The notes: generated by a model from the sequence alone, not told the origin. A stretch of DNA of 9,824 nt from Erythrobacter sp. UBA2510 (GCA_002341345.1 DDNW01000133.1:6177-16000); one strand, 5' to 3'. Shown: positions 1-7,827, counted from the first letter of the stretch. Translations and numbers: made by a program.

Positions 1-1571
1 TCGCCAGCTGGATGGAGGCCAAGGTCACCTCGCACTTCCATCCCGACTGGGAGCAGGAGTTCACCCGCGTCTCCAGCCGCGAAACGGCGATGAACCTCGA
101 TTCCTTCGTGACCACGCACCCGGTGGTGCAGGAAATCGCCACGGTGAACGAGCTGGGCGCGGCCTTTGACGCGATCGCCTACGAAAAAGGCAAGTCGGTC
201 ATCGGCATGTTCGAAGCCTATGCCGGCGAAGACGTCTGGCGCGACGGTCTGCGCGCCTACATGAAGGCCCACCAGTTCGACAACACAGTCAATGGCGACC
301 TGTGGGGCGCGGTCGAGGCGGCCGGTGCCCCCGGCCTGACCGACATCGCCGCCGACTTCATCCACCAGCCGGGCGTGCCGCTGGTCGAGGTGACGAACAT
401 GACCTGCGAGAACGGCCAGACCACGCTCGGCCTCGTGCAGAGCGAGTTCAGCCGCGACCGCATGGACGAGGTACGCGCCAATCCGCAGAGCTGGCGCGTA
501 CCGCTGCGCATCGCCGTTGGTGATGGCGAGGCGACCAGCCAGTTGCTCGAAGGCAGTGCCAGCCTGACGCTCGATGGCTGCGGCCCGGTGACGCTCAATG
601 CCGGACAGCATGGCTATTACCGCACGCTCTACGCGCCTGAGGCGCAGGCCGTGATGACCGCCAATTTCGCCGAGCTCGCACCGATCGACCAATATGGCAC
701 GATGCGCGATGCGATCTCGCTGTCGCGCGCGGGCTATCAGCCGCTGGCCGTCGGCCTCGATGTGCTCGCCGCCGTGCCCGCCGATGCCGAGGGCGTGCTG
801 GCCGAGAGCGTGATCAACCGCTGGGTGGAATTCTACGGCGTGCTGGAAGACGAAACTGTCCGCGCCAGGCTGGCCGGGCAGGTTGCGGCCGACTGGCTGC
901 CGCGTCTGCAGGCCCTGGGGTTCGATCCGGTCGCAGGCGAGCCGATCCGCGACGCGCTGCTACGCGCCAGTCTGATCCGTGTACTGGGCGCGATGGGCAA
1001 CGAGACCGTCGCGACCGAGGCCAGCAACCGCTTTGCCGCGCTGGCCGAAGACCCGACTGCGCTCGACGGCCCGCTCAAGACCACCTGGCTCGGCGTCGTG
1101 TCGCGCAATGCCAGCCGCGCGGAATGGGACCTGATCCGCAAGCTGGCAGGTGAGACCAACAGCGCGGTCGAAAAGGAGGTCTATTTCAGCCTGCTCGGTA
1201 ACAATGCCGATGAAGACATCGCCCGGGAAGCGCTGACGCTGGCCCTGACCGATGAACCGGGCGCAACCTTCAGTGCATCGATCATCGAGACGGTCGCCTA
1301 TTCGCACCCGGACCTCGCCTGGGACTTCGTCGAAGCGAACCGAGAGCGCGTGGAAAGCTTCGTCGATGGTTCGGGCCTCGCGCGCTTTTACGGCGACCTG
1401 CTGAGCGGCGCCTCGACACCCGAAATGCTCGCCAAGGCAGAGGCCTATCGCGACACGCTGCCCGAAGACCAGCAGATCGGCGTCAATCGCGGCATCGCCG
1501 CGCTTAAGGAGCGGATCAGCTCGAACGCCTATCAGCGTGACGGCCTGACCGAATGGCTCGCCGCGCAATAG
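1..1571 (+). CDS. M1-family zinc aminopeptidase, C-terminal part (5' end outside window)
   Basis: This is the 3' portion of an aminopeptidase N-like gene; 523 codons plus the stop are visible. The reading frame enters at base 3 with A-S-W-M-E-A-K, which in M1 enzymes directly follows the NEGF segment carrying the third zinc ligand, so the HExxH zinc site lies just upstream of the window. The motif AYEKGKSVIGMFE (Tyr codon 180-182) matches the conserved region holding the catalytic tyrosine of M1 enzymes. It is followed by the typical DLWGAVEAA and the end-of-domain FIHQPGVPLVEV. The remaining ~390 residues are alpha-helical and resemble the ERAP1-C-like domain that closes over the active site. 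M1 enzymes remove N-terminal residues from peptides. Location cannot be judged because the N-terminus is missing. The gene ends at TAG 1569-1571 and converges on a minus-strand gene. The M1 call is secure; exact substrate preference is not. Confidence 0.93.
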   Translation, partial: ASWMEAKVTSHFHPDWEQEFTRVSSRETAMNLDSFVTTHPVVQEIATVNELGAAFDAIAYEKGKSVIGMFEAYAGEDVWRDGLRAYMKAHQFDNTVNGDLWGAVEAAGAPGLTDIAADFIHQPGVPLVEVTNMTCENGQTTLGLVQSEFSRDRMDEVRANPQSWRVPLRIAVGDGEATSQLLEGSASLTLDGCGPVTLNAGQHGYYRTLYAPEAQAVMTANFAELAPIDQYGTMRDAISLSRAGYQPLAVGLDVLAAVPADAEGVLAESVINRWVEFYGVLEDETVRARLAGQVAADWLPRLQALGFDPVAGEPIRDALLRASLIRVLGAMGNETVATEASNRFAALAEDPTALDGPLKTTWLGVVSRNASRAEWDLIRKLAGETNSAVEKEVYFSLLGNNADEDIAREALTLALTDEPGATFSASIIETVAYSHPDLAWDFVEANRERVESFVDGSGLARFYGDLLSGASTPEMLAKAEAYRDTLPEDQQIGVNRGIAALKERISSNAYQRDGLTEWLAAQ

Positions 1572-1611
1572 GGCGGCTGATTCTCCTTTCTCTTCAGGGT
1601 GAGCCGAAAGA

Positions 1612-1681
1612 AGTGATCCAGCGGAAACCGGAGCGCAGCGACCTTATTGGGTCGTGAGCACCGGAAGAACGCTGGATCGCT
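1612..1681. repeat. Large imperfect palindrome, REP-like, between convergent genes
   Basis: The arms AGTGATCCAGCG (1612-1623) and CGCTGGATCGCT (1670-1681) can pair over 12 positions with one G-U wobble. Inside them CCGG (1628-1631) pairs with CCGG (1661-1664), and CGACC (1639-1643) pairs with GGTCG (1650-1654) around a 6-base loop. The 70 bases therefore fold as one long nested stem. The motifs resemble the short palindromic repeats ('GGAGCGAAGCGAC ... CAATCCAG' type) scattered between genes in many alphaproteobacteria. It sits between two stop codons, where it could also end transcription. On the minus strand it is followed by a weak T-rich stretch (TTCTTTC); on the plus strand there is no T tract. 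Confidence 0.55.
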
Positions 1682-1711
1682 GCTTGCAGACCACCCTGGA
1701 GGGAAAGCCTG

Positions 1712-3250
1712 CTACCTCATCAGCCCGCCGAGGATGTTCCTTACGAACGCGTTTGCCCCGGTCCGCACCGGGTCGGCGCTGGATTTCTTGCCCAGTGCCG
1801 CCGCGACGCCGATCGACACGAGCGAGCCCGCCGCGGCCTTGACCGCGCTCTTGCCCGCCTTGCCGATGTCGATGCCCCACAGGCTGGTCGACTTGCGCTC
1901 ACGCTTGCGCACCTCGTCCTCGCCCTTTTCCTCGACCTCTTGCGTGGTCGCGGCTGCGTCGGCAGCCTTTTGCGCCAGCACCTCCTCGGCGCTCTCGCGG
2001 TCGATCCGTGCGTCATATTTGCCGTCGTGCGGGCTGATCGACTGGATGATCGCGCGCTCCTTGACCGTCACCGGGCCGAGGCGCGAACGCGGCGGCTTGA
2101 TCAGGGTCCGCTGCACGATGCTGGGCGCGCCGTCTTCCAGCAGCGTGGAAACCAGCGCCTCGCCCGTGCGAAGTTCGGTGATCGCGGTCTCGACATCGAG
2201 ATCGGGGTTGATGCGGAAGGTCTCGGCAGCAGCCTTGATCGCCTTCTTGTCACGCGGCGTGAAGGCGCGCAGCGCATGTTGAACGCGGTTACCCAGCTGG
2301 CCGGCAACCTCCTCGGGGATGTCGATCGGGTTCTGCGTCACGAAATAGACGCCCACGCCCTTGGACCGGATCAGGCGAACGACGCGCTCGATCGTGTCTT
2401 CCAGCGCCTTGGGCGCGTCGTCGAACAGCAGGTGCGCCTCGTCGAAGAAGAACACCAGCCTGGGCTTTTCCGGGTCGCCGACCTCGGGCAGGCTTTCGAA
2501 CAATTCGGCGAGCAGCCACAGCAGGAAGGTGGCATAGAGTTTGGGGCTCGCCATCAGCTTGTCGGCGGACAGCACGTTGACGATGCCGCGCCCCTGCTCG
2601 TCGACCTTGAGGAAATCGTCGATCTCGAGCGCGGGCTCGCCAAAGAATTGCGCCCCGCCCTGGCTGTCGAGGCTCAGCAATTGCCGCTGGATCGCGCCGA
2701 TGCTCGCCTTGGTGACATTGCCATATTTCGCGGTCAGTTCGCTCGCATGCTCGGCGGTATAGACCAGCATCGATTGCAAATCCTCCAGATCGAGCAGCAG
2801 CAGCCCCTCGTCGTCAGCGAAGCGGAACACGATGTTGAGCACGCCCTCCTGCGTTTCGTTGAGGTCGAGCAGGCGCGCCAGCAGCAACGGCCCCATTTCC
2901 GACACGGTCGTGCGGATCGGGTGGCCCTGCTCGCCATAAAGGTCCCAGAAGACCACCGGATTATCGGAATAGGCATAGTCGTCCATGCCCAGTTCCTTCG
3001 CGCGGCTCTCCAGCTTGTCGGCGTGCTTGAAGGTCGGCGAACCGGGCATGGCGATGCCCGAAAGGTCGCCCTTTACGTCAGCGACGAAGACCGGCACCCC
3101 ATTGGCGGAGAAGCTCTCGGCCAGACCTTGCAGGGTCACGGTCTTGCCTGTGCCCGTCGCCCCCGCAATCAGCCCATGGCGATTGGCGCGCGACAATTCG
3201 AGCGCCTGCGGCCCGCCGCCAAGATCCTTGCCGAGAAAAATGCTCGCCAT
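1712..3250 (-). CDS. DUF853 (YjgR-type) HerA-like P-loop ATPase
   Basis: This encodes a 512-residue protein of the DUF853/YjgR family, related to the HerA/FtsK-like ATPases; the family's cellular role is poorly defined. The N-terminus IFLGKDLGG is followed by Walker A GATGTGKT (residues 30-37). ADVKGDLSG (58-66) is the family's signature strand. Walker B is [14 protein letters not shown] (265-278), and FVTQNP (303-308) looks like a sensor segment. Residues 420-455 are a charged, probably flexible linker. The C-terminus is Ala/Gly-rich and weakly hydrophobic (468-490), with no convincing membrane helix. The start is ATG at 3250-3248, with GGAGA ten bases upstream. The frame also extends to a TTG at 3283, but the added residues lack family similarity. 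It is cytoplasmic by appearance, transcribed alone and divergently from pabBC. The family call is secure; function is unknown. Confidence 0.92.
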   Translation of the reverse strand: MASIFLGKDLGGGPQALELSRANRHGLIAGATGTGKTVTLQGLAESFSANGVPVFVADVKGDLSGIAMPGSPTFKHADKLESRAKELGMDDYAYSDNPVVFWDLYGEQGHPIRTTVSEMGPLLLARLLDLNETQEGVLNIVFRFADDEGLLLLDLEDLQSMLVYTAEHASELTAKYGNVTKASIGAIQRQLLSLDSQGGAQFFGEPALEIDDFLKVDEQGRGIVNVLSADKLMASPKLYATFLLWLLAELFESLPEVGDPEKPRLVFFFDEAHLLFDDAPKALEDTIERVVRLIRSKGVGVYFVTQNPIDIPEEVAGQLGNRVQHALRAFTPRDKKAIKAAAETFRINPDLDVETAITELRTGEALVSTLLEDGAPSIVQRTLIKPPRSRLGPVTVKERAIIQSISPHDGKYDARIDRESAEEVLAQKAADAAATTQEVEEKGEDEVRKRERKSTSLWGIDIGKAGKSAVKAAAGSLVSIGVAAALGKKSSADPVRTGANAFVRNILGGLMR

Positions 3251-3309
3251 ATTCGCCCAGTCTCCGATGAATTTACGTCGCAAACAGCGTGGCGCAGCTT
3301 CGCTGGCGC

Positions 3310-3330
3310 GGTCAAGTCATAGACTTGGCC
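3310..3330. promoter_or_regulatory. 21-bp near-perfect dyad in the divergent DUF853/pabBC promoter gap
   Basis: The arms GGTCAAGTC (3310-3318) and GACTTGGCC (3322-3330) flank a 3-base centre. They are inverted copies of each other with a single mismatch (T/C). The dyad lies in the only gap between two divergent genes, 24 bases before the pabBC ATG. On the minus strand its edge reads TTGACC, a plausible -35 element for the DUF853 gene, though the matching -10 is weak (CCACGC at 17 bases). It could be a repressor operator serving one or both genes, or a hairpin in the pabBC leader. No regulator gene is adjacent, so the binding factor is unknown. Confidence 0.4.
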
Positions 3331-3354
3331 AAGCAATCCGCTAGAGCGTCCCAC

Positions 3355-5163
3355 ATGGATGGGAACAGCCCTTTCGTATTGCTCGATGACGCGCGCGCCG
3401 AAGGGGCGAGTGACGCGCATCTCTTCGAGAATCCTCGCGAAATTTTCATTGCCCGCCATCCCGAAAAGATCGAATCGGTCCTCGCCGAGGCGGAGGCCGC
3501 GCGCGCGGCCTGCGGCGGCACCCTGGCCGGTTATGTCGCCTATGAGGCGGGGCTTGCGCTTGAAGAGAAGCTTGCCTCACTGGCAGCGCCACGTACCGGC
3601 GGCACCGGGCCGCTGGTGTGGTTCGGCCTGTTCGACGAGGTTACCCGCATTCCCGCCGCCGACATGCCCGCATGGCTGGCCGAACGCTCAGGTCCCGGTC
3701 ACGCCAGCATCGGCCCGCTCGATCCCGCGATCACGCTGGGCGATTATCTCGACCGCTTCGACCTATTGCAGCGGGCGATCCGCGCAGGCGACATCTACCA
3801 GGCGAACCTCACCTTCATGCTCGAAGGGCCCACACGCGGCGATCCGCTGGCGGTGTATGCGAAGATCCGCCCCGATGCGGCCGCAGGCTATGGCGGGCTG
3901 GTGTTCGACGGATCGCATTACCTGCTTTCCTTCAGCCCCGAACTGTTCTTCTCGCTTAAAGGGCGCGAGGCCAAGGCCAAGCCGATGAAGGGCACGCGCC
4001 CCCGGTCCGCCGACGCGGCAGAGGACTGGGCCATGGCCGAAGAGCTTGCCGCCTCGGTCAAGGACAAGGCCGAAAACCTGATGATCGTCGATCTGATGCG
4101 CAACGATCTCTCACGGGTGGCGGACGCCGGGAGCGTGCGCGTCGATGCGCCCTTCGCGGTCGAAACCTACCCCACTGTCCACCAGATGGTCTCCACCGTG
4201 CGCGCGACGCTGGCTGAAGGGACCGGGGCGATGGACCTGCTGCGTGCGTTGTTCCCCTGTGGCTCGATCACCGGTACGCCCAAGATCCGCGCAATGGAGC
4301 TGATCGACAGCGTCGAGCATAATGCACGCGGCCCCTATTGCGGCGCCATCGGGCGCATCGGCACCACCCCGGACGGGTCGGTCGACGCGGCTTTCAATGT
4401 CGCCATTCGCACGATCCGTCTGACTCCTGGCGAGAACAACCGCCACCATGCCGCGCTGGGTGTGGGCGGCGCGATCGTCGCCGACAGCGAGCCCATGGCC
4501 GAATGGCGCGAATGCATGGTGAAGGGCAGCTTCGTGCGTGGCGCGGCATCGGGTGCCGATCTTATCGAGACCATGCATTTCGATCCTCAGGAAGGCATAA
4601 AGCTGCTTGAACGGCACCTAGAACGCATGAAGGCGAGTGCCGAGACCCTGGGCTTTGCCTTCGACCGACACCAGACGCGCAATCTCGTGCAGGCGATCTG
4701 TTTCGAGCTGGAAGAACCCGCGAAACTGCGGCTGCTGCTGGCCAGGAGCGGCGCCATCGCGCTCGAAACAGCGCCGCTGCCTGCCCCGCTCAGCGAACCC
4801 GTGCCCTGCGTGGCGCTGCCACACCCGTTGGTGGCGGGCGACTGGCGGCTGACGCACAAATCGACCGACCGTCAGTTCTACGAGGCGGCGCTGGCTGCTG
4901 CGAAAGCGGGCGGCGCGGCGGAGGCACTGCTGGTGCGCGACGATGGCCTCGTCACCGAAGGCAGCTGGACCAGCGTCTTCGTGGAGCGCGACGGCATTCT
5001 GCTGACCCCGCCGCTTGCCCTCGGCCTGCTGCCCGGCGTCCTGCGCCGCTCACTGATCGAGGATGGCCGCGCCAGGGAGGCCGAGTTGACGCTGGACGAT
5101 CTCACCGAGGGTTTTCTCCTCGGCAACGCCCTGCGCGGATTGATGAAGGCGAAACTAATATGA
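3355..5163 (+). CDS. pabBC: Bifunctional aminodeoxychorismate synthase component I / aminodeoxychorismate lyase (PabB-PabC fusion)
   Basis: A 602-residue fusion making 4-aminobenzoate for folate. The PabB half aminates chorismate to 4-amino-4-deoxychorismate, normally with glutamine-derived ammonia from PabA; the PabC half releases pyruvate to give pABA. PabB signatures: GDIYQANLTF (145-154), PMKGTRPR (210-217), LMRNDLSRVADAGSV (247-261), PCGSITGTPKIRAMELID (301-318) and GVGGAIVADSEP (369-380). Lys212 in the PxKGT motif is the PabB hallmark; TrpE has Ala there, so anthranilate synthase is unlikely. The PabC half begins near ETMHFDP (405-411), with the probable PLP lysine in LTHKSTDRQFY (Lys502), the fold-type IV segment TEGSWTSVF (534-542) and TPPLALGLLPGVLRRSLI (551-568). 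ATG 3355 is chosen because PFVLLDDAR is the usual N-terminus; the frame extends back to a GTG at 3289. The upstream SD is weak. The stop overlaps the next start by 4 bases. No pabA lies in the window. Confidence 0.93.
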   Translation: MDGNSPFVLLDDARAEGASDAHLFENPREIFIARHPEKIESVLAEAEAARAACGGTLAGYVAYEAGLALEEKLASLAAPRTGGTGPLVWFGLFDEVTRIPAADMPAWLAERSGPGHASIGPLDPAITLGDYLDRFDLLQRAIRAGDIYQANLTFMLEGPTRGDPLAVYAKIRPDAAAGYGGLVFDGSHYLLSFSPELFFSLKGREAKAKPMKGTRPRSADAAEDWAMAEELAASVKDKAENLMIVDLMRNDLSRVADAGSVRVDAPFAVETYPTVHQMVSTVRATLAEGTGAMDLLRALFPCGSITGTPKIRAMELIDSVEHNARGPYCGAIGRIGTTPDGSVDAAFNVAIRTIRLTPGENNRHHAALGVGGAIVADSEPMAEWRECMVKGSFVRGAASGADLIETMHFDPQEGIKLLERHLERMKASAETLGFAFDRHQTRNLVQAICFELEEPAKLRLLLARSGAIALETAPLPAPLSEPVPCVALPHPLVAGDWRLTHKSTDRQFYEAALAAAKAGGAAEALLVRDDGLVTEGSWTSVFVERDGILLTPPLALGLLPGVLRRSLIEDGRAREAELTLDDLTEGFLLGNALRGLMKAKLI

Positions 5164-6335
5164 CCGGCTCGCTCAGTCAGGCTCTCCAGCGGATCGAAGC
5201 CTCGCCGACCACGGCGATGACCGATCGCGCGCAGGCGCTGCGCGAGGCGGGCAAGGACATCATTTCGCTCTCGGTCGGCGAGCCCGATTTCGCCACACCG
5301 CCGCATATACTGGAAGCCGCCAAGGCTGCACTCGATGCAGGCGCGACCAAATACACGCCCGTCGCCGGGACCAGCGCCCTGCGCAGTGCGGCGGCACGCC
5401 ACTTCCACCGCGATCTGGGCGTGGAATGCTCTCCCGAACACGTGATTGTCAGCGCCGGGGGCAAGCAGGCCCTGTTCGAAGCGCTGGTCGCCACCGTCAG
5501 CGAGGGTGACGAGGTGATCGTGCCTGCGCCCTGGTGGGTCAGCTATCCGCAGATCGTGCGTTTTGCCGGGGGCAAGGCGGTGAAGCTGGTGACGCATGCC
5601 GAGCACGGCTTCCGCTTTTCGCCCGCCGAGTTCGAGGCGCTGATCACCCCGCGCACCAATTGGCTGCTGCTCAATTCGCCCGGCAACCCGACCGGTGCGG
5701 TCTATCCGGCCGAGATGCTCGAGGGCATCGGCGAGGTGCTGCGCCGCCATCCGGGCGTGATGGTCCTGTCCGACGATATTTACGCCCCGCTCAACTATAC
5801 CGGTCAGGATCACGTCAGCCTCGCCGCGCTGTGCCCCGATCTCGCGCATCGCATCTGTACGATTTCGGGCGTCTCCAAGAGCCACGCGATGACCGGCTTC
5901 CGCATCGGTTTCGCCACCGGCCCCGAATGGCTGATCAAGGCGATGATCAAGCTGCAGAGCAATTCGAGCGGTAACCCGGCGGCCGTCAGTCAGGCCGCCG
6001 CTCTGGCCGCGCTCGACGGCCCGCAGGATTTCCTGTCCGACTGGTGCGAGACCTTCCGCGCTCGTCGCGATCTGGTGGTGGCCGGGCTCAACGCCATTCC
6101 CGGCCTCTCGACCCCGGTGCCCGACGGCGCGTTTTATTGCTTTATCGATGCATCGCCGCTGATGGATCGCTTCGGTGGCGACGACACCAAACTGTGCCTC
6201 CACCTGCTCGAACATGGTGTGGCGGTGGTCGCAGCCTCGGCCTTTGGCGGCAAGAACGGCTTCCGCATCTCCTTCGCCACCGACGAGGCCACGCTGACCG
6301 AGGCGATCTCGCGTATCGCAGCGGCGCTTGCATGA
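5160..6335 (+). CDS. Class I/II PLP-dependent aminotransferase (aspartate aminotransferase-like, subgroup Ib)
   Basis: A 391-residue fold-type I aminotransferase that moves an amino group between an amino acid and a 2-oxo acid using pyridoxal phosphate in the cytosol. Visible motifs: SLSVGEPDF (36-44), ATKYTPVAGT (62-71, substrate-contacting region), SAGGKQALF (98-106, phosphate-binding turn), APWWVSYP (123-130), NSPGNPTGA (172-180), LSDDIYAPL (203-211) with Asp205 set to bind the pyridine nitrogen, GVSKSHAMTGFRIGF (237-251) with Schiff-base Lys240, and FRIS with Arg369 for the substrate carboxylate. Length is normal. Small departures from the usual motif are DDIY for DEIY and Ser236 where Asn is common. 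Similar subgroup Ib enzymes act on aspartate or prephenate; the sequence alone does not separate these. ATG 5160 overlaps the pabBC stop as ATGA, with GAAGG ten bases upstream, indicating translational coupling. Confidence 0.9.
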   Translation: MTGSLSQALQRIEASPTTAMTDRAQALREAGKDIISLSVGEPDFATPPHILEAAKAALDAGATKYTPVAGTSALRSAAARHFHRDLGVECSPEHVIVSAGGKQALFEALVATVSEGDEVIVPAPWWVSYPQIVRFAGGKAVKLVTHAEHGFRFSPAEFEALITPRTNWLLLNSPGNPTGAVYPAEMLEGIGEVLRRHPGVMVLSDDIYAPLNYTGQDHVSLAALCPDLAHRICTISGVSKSHAMTGFRIGFATGPEWLIKAMIKLQSNSSGNPAAVSQAAALAALDGPQDFLSDWCETFRARRDLVVAGLNAIPGLSTPVPDGAFYCFIDASPLMDRFGGDDTKLCLHLLEHGVAVVAASAFGGKNGFRISFATDEATLTEAISRIAAALA

Positions 6336-7000
6336 CCGAGATTCCGATTCTCTACGAAGATGGCGAGGCGCTGGTCATCGACAAGCCGGCCGGACTCCCG
6401 ATCGACCGGCCGAAAAAGGGCGGGCCGTGCCTTGTAGACCACCTGAACGCGCTCCGACTGAACTTCCGCTCGCGCCCGGTACCGGTCCACCGGCTCGACA
6501 CCGATACCAGCGGCTGCCTGCTGCTTGCGCGCAATCCCAAGGCGCTGAAACGTTTCAACATGGCGTTTGAGCAGAAACTGGTCGCCAAGACCTATCTCGG
6601 TATCGTTGCGGGGCCGGTCGAAGGCGAGGAAGGCACGATCGAGATCGCGCTCGCCAAGATATCGAGCGCCGAGAAGGGCTGTACGATGATTCCGGCAAAG
6701 AAGGGCAAGCCCTCGATCACCCACTGGGCCAAGCGGGCCGAACTGCCCGGCGGGCTGACGCTGGTCGAATTCCGCCCGGAGACGGGCCGTACGCACCAGA
6801 TTCGCGTCCATGCCGAACACACGTTCAGCCGCTCGCTGCTGGGCGATCCGGTCTACGGCAACAAGGATTCGCGCGTCACCCGCACGATGTTGCACGCATT
6901 GTCGCTGACCGTTCCGCGCGAGGGCAAGCCGCCGATCACCGCCGAGGCACCCTTGCCTGCCGATTTTCTGGCGCTGGGAGCCGGGGCAGAGGCCGTCTGA
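6332..7000 (+). CDS. RluA-family RNA pseudouridine synthase
   Basis: A 222-residue enzyme that isomerises specific uridines in rRNA or tRNA to pseudouridine. The family signature HRLDTDTSGCLLLARN (53-68) contains the catalytic aspartate Asp56. Other signatures are YEDGEALVIDKPAGLPI (8-24), KTYLGIVAG (86-94) and RPETGRTHQIRVH (148-160), then LLGDPVYG (169-176). There is no N-terminal S4 RNA-binding domain. That fits the short RluA/TruC-like members rather than RluC or RluD, so 23S rRNA and/or tRNA are possible targets, but the exact site is not readable. The start is ATG 6332, overlapping the aminotransferase stop as ATGA; its SD is poor, so translation probably depends on coupling. The open frame extends upstream to 6044, but that part lies inside the aminotransferase gene and is not family-like. 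Confidence 0.92.
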   Translation: MTEIPILYEDGEALVIDKPAGLPIDRPKKGGPCLVDHLNALRLNFRSRPVPVHRLDTDTSGCLLLARNPKALKRFNMAFEQKLVAKTYLGIVAGPVEGEEGTIEIALAKISSAEKGCTMIPAKKGKPSITHWAKRAELPGGLTLVEFRPETGRTHQIRVHAEHTFSRSLLGDPVYGNKDSRVTRTMLHALSLTVPREGKPPITAEAPLPADFLALGAGAEAV

Positions 7001-7404
7001 TGACCTCGATCGTCGAGCGCGCCCAAAGCCTCGCGACCGAAAGTTTCATTGCCGCTTCCGGCCCTGGCGGACAGAACGTCAACAAGGTGGCGACCGCCGT
7101 CCAGCTGCGCGTCAATATCTACCAGCTCGGCCTGCCGCCGGCGATCTTTCACCGCCTGAAGGCGCTGGCAGGTAGCCGCCTGAATGCCGCGGGCGAAATC
7201 GTGATCGACGCGCGCAACCACCGCACGCAGGAGGCCAACCGGCGCGAGGCGCGCGACCGCCTCACCGACATGATCGAAGCCGCGCTGCGCGAGCCGAAGA
7301 AACGCGCCAAAAGCCGCGTCAATCGCGTGGGCAAGACCAAGCGGCTGCAGGCGAAGAAGGCACGTGGGCAAGTCAAGGCCAATCGCGGCAAGGTCGACTG
7401 GTAG
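7000..7404 (+). CDS. arfB: Alternative ribosome-rescue factor B (YaeJ-type peptidyl-tRNA hydrolase)
   Basis: A 134-residue release-factor-like protein that hydrolyses peptidyl-tRNA on ribosomes stalled on mRNAs lacking a stop codon. The catalytic GGQ lies in SGPGGQNVNKVATAVQLR (20-37), the segment shared with RF1/RF2 domain 3. There is no codon-recognition domain, and the full-length ArfB size is met. The C-terminal 35-40 residues are rich in Lys/Arg (from about KKRAKSRVNRVGKTKR, 100-115), matching the basic tail that in ArfB enters the empty mRNA channel. The frame GEIVIDARNHRTQEANR (65-81) is also typical. ATG 7000 shares one base with the preceding TGA, with AGAGG seven bases upstream. It is the last gene of the coupled cluster and is followed by a terminator. 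Confidence 0.93.
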   Translation: MTSIVERAQSLATESFIAASGPGGQNVNKVATAVQLRVNIYQLGLPPAIFHRLKALAGSRLNAAGEIVIDARNHRTQEANRREARDRLTDMIEAALREPKKRAKSRVNRVGKTKRLQAKKARGQVKANRGKVDW

Positions 7405-7485
7405 CCGCTTCGCGCCGGCAACGCCCCGAGACTCGCCGGCAGGATTGACTTTTCCGCGATTCTCTCACAAAGGCGCGCATCTGTA

Positions 7486-7524
7486 GGGCGGCACCCGGAA
7501 ACGGCGCGCCGCCTGTTGTTTTTT
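7486..7524 (+). terminator. Intrinsic terminator after arfB
   Basis: GGCGGC (7487-7492) pairs with GCCGCC (7508-7513). Inside the loop, CCG (7495-7497) and CGG (7502-7504) close a GAAA tetraloop, extending the structure. The stem is followed by TGTTG and six Ts (7519-7524). It lies 80 bases after the arfB stop and most simply ends the pabBC-arfB transcript before rpmG. Confidence 0.75.
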
Positions 7525-7591
7525 CAATCATCGTTTCAGAGGCCCGCCGGCAGCTCGGCGCCCTCAGGCAGTATTTGGGAAATTTCGAGCC

Positions 7592-7759
7592 ATGGCGAAG
7601 CCCGCAACCATCAAGATCCGCCTCAATTCGACTGCGGATACCGGCTTCTTCTACGTCACCAAGAAGAATCCGCGCAACCAGACCGAAAAGATGGTCTTCC
7701 GCAAATACGACCCGATTGCGAAGAAGCACGTCGAGTTCAAGGAAGGCAAGATCAAGTAA
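7592..7759 (+). CDS. rpmG: 50S ribosomal protein L33
   Basis: A 55-residue gene, ATG at 7592 and TAA at 7757-7759. The protein begins [20 protein letters not shown] and continues with [20 protein letters not shown], then [15 protein letters not shown]. This is the proteobacterial L33 pattern: a small basic protein of the large ribosomal subunit near the E site. It has no cysteines, so it is the zinc-free (C-minus) form. The SD is weak (GGGA about eleven bases upstream). The gene follows the arfB terminator. No T-tailed terminator separates it from lolA, so read-through into lolA is possible. Identification from sequence is very strong despite the size. Confidence 0.96.
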   Translation: MAKPATIKIRLNSTADTGFFYVTKKNPRNQTEKMVFRKYDPIAKKHVEFKEGKIK

Positions 7760-7795
7760 GCTGGCATTTTCGCCGTACTTGATTGGAACCGGTCA

Positions 7796-7827
7796 GGTTC
7801 ACCGGCGGTTCAATGCTCCGTTATTAA
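7796..7827 (+). promoter_or_regulatory. Candidate lolA promoter with 11-bp-spaced direct repeats
   Basis: GGTTCA occurs at 7796-7801 and again at 7807-7812, eleven bases apart (one helical turn). An inverted GAACC lies at 7786-7790. TTCACC (7798-7803) and TATTAA (7822-7827), separated by 18 bases, each match 4 of 6 positions of the sigma-70 -35 and -10 boxes. Transcription from them would start a few bases before the lolA ATG. This is weak, pattern-only evidence. Confidence 0.25.

Noticed and set aside
1940..3322. 460-codon plus-strand open frame opposite the DUF853 ATPase gene
   Set aside because: It is antisense to a gene with intact Walker motifs, has no recognisable domain and is low-complexity (Arg, Gln, Leu rich). 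This is expected in high-GC coding DNA.
3289..3354. Upstream GTG start for pabBC giving 22 extra residues
   Set aside because: The extension covers the intergenic dyad and lacks family similarity. The usual PabB N-terminus begins just after ATG 3355.
4878..6215. 445-codon minus-strand open frame opposite pabBC and the aminotransferase
   Set aside because: It spans the junction of two well-supported plus-strand genes, and its composition is that of a high-GC shadow frame.
6044..6331. 96-residue N-terminal extension of the pseudouridine synthase frame
   Set aside because: It lies wholly within the aminotransferase gene and looks like out-of-frame translation. ATG 6332 gives a complete family protein.
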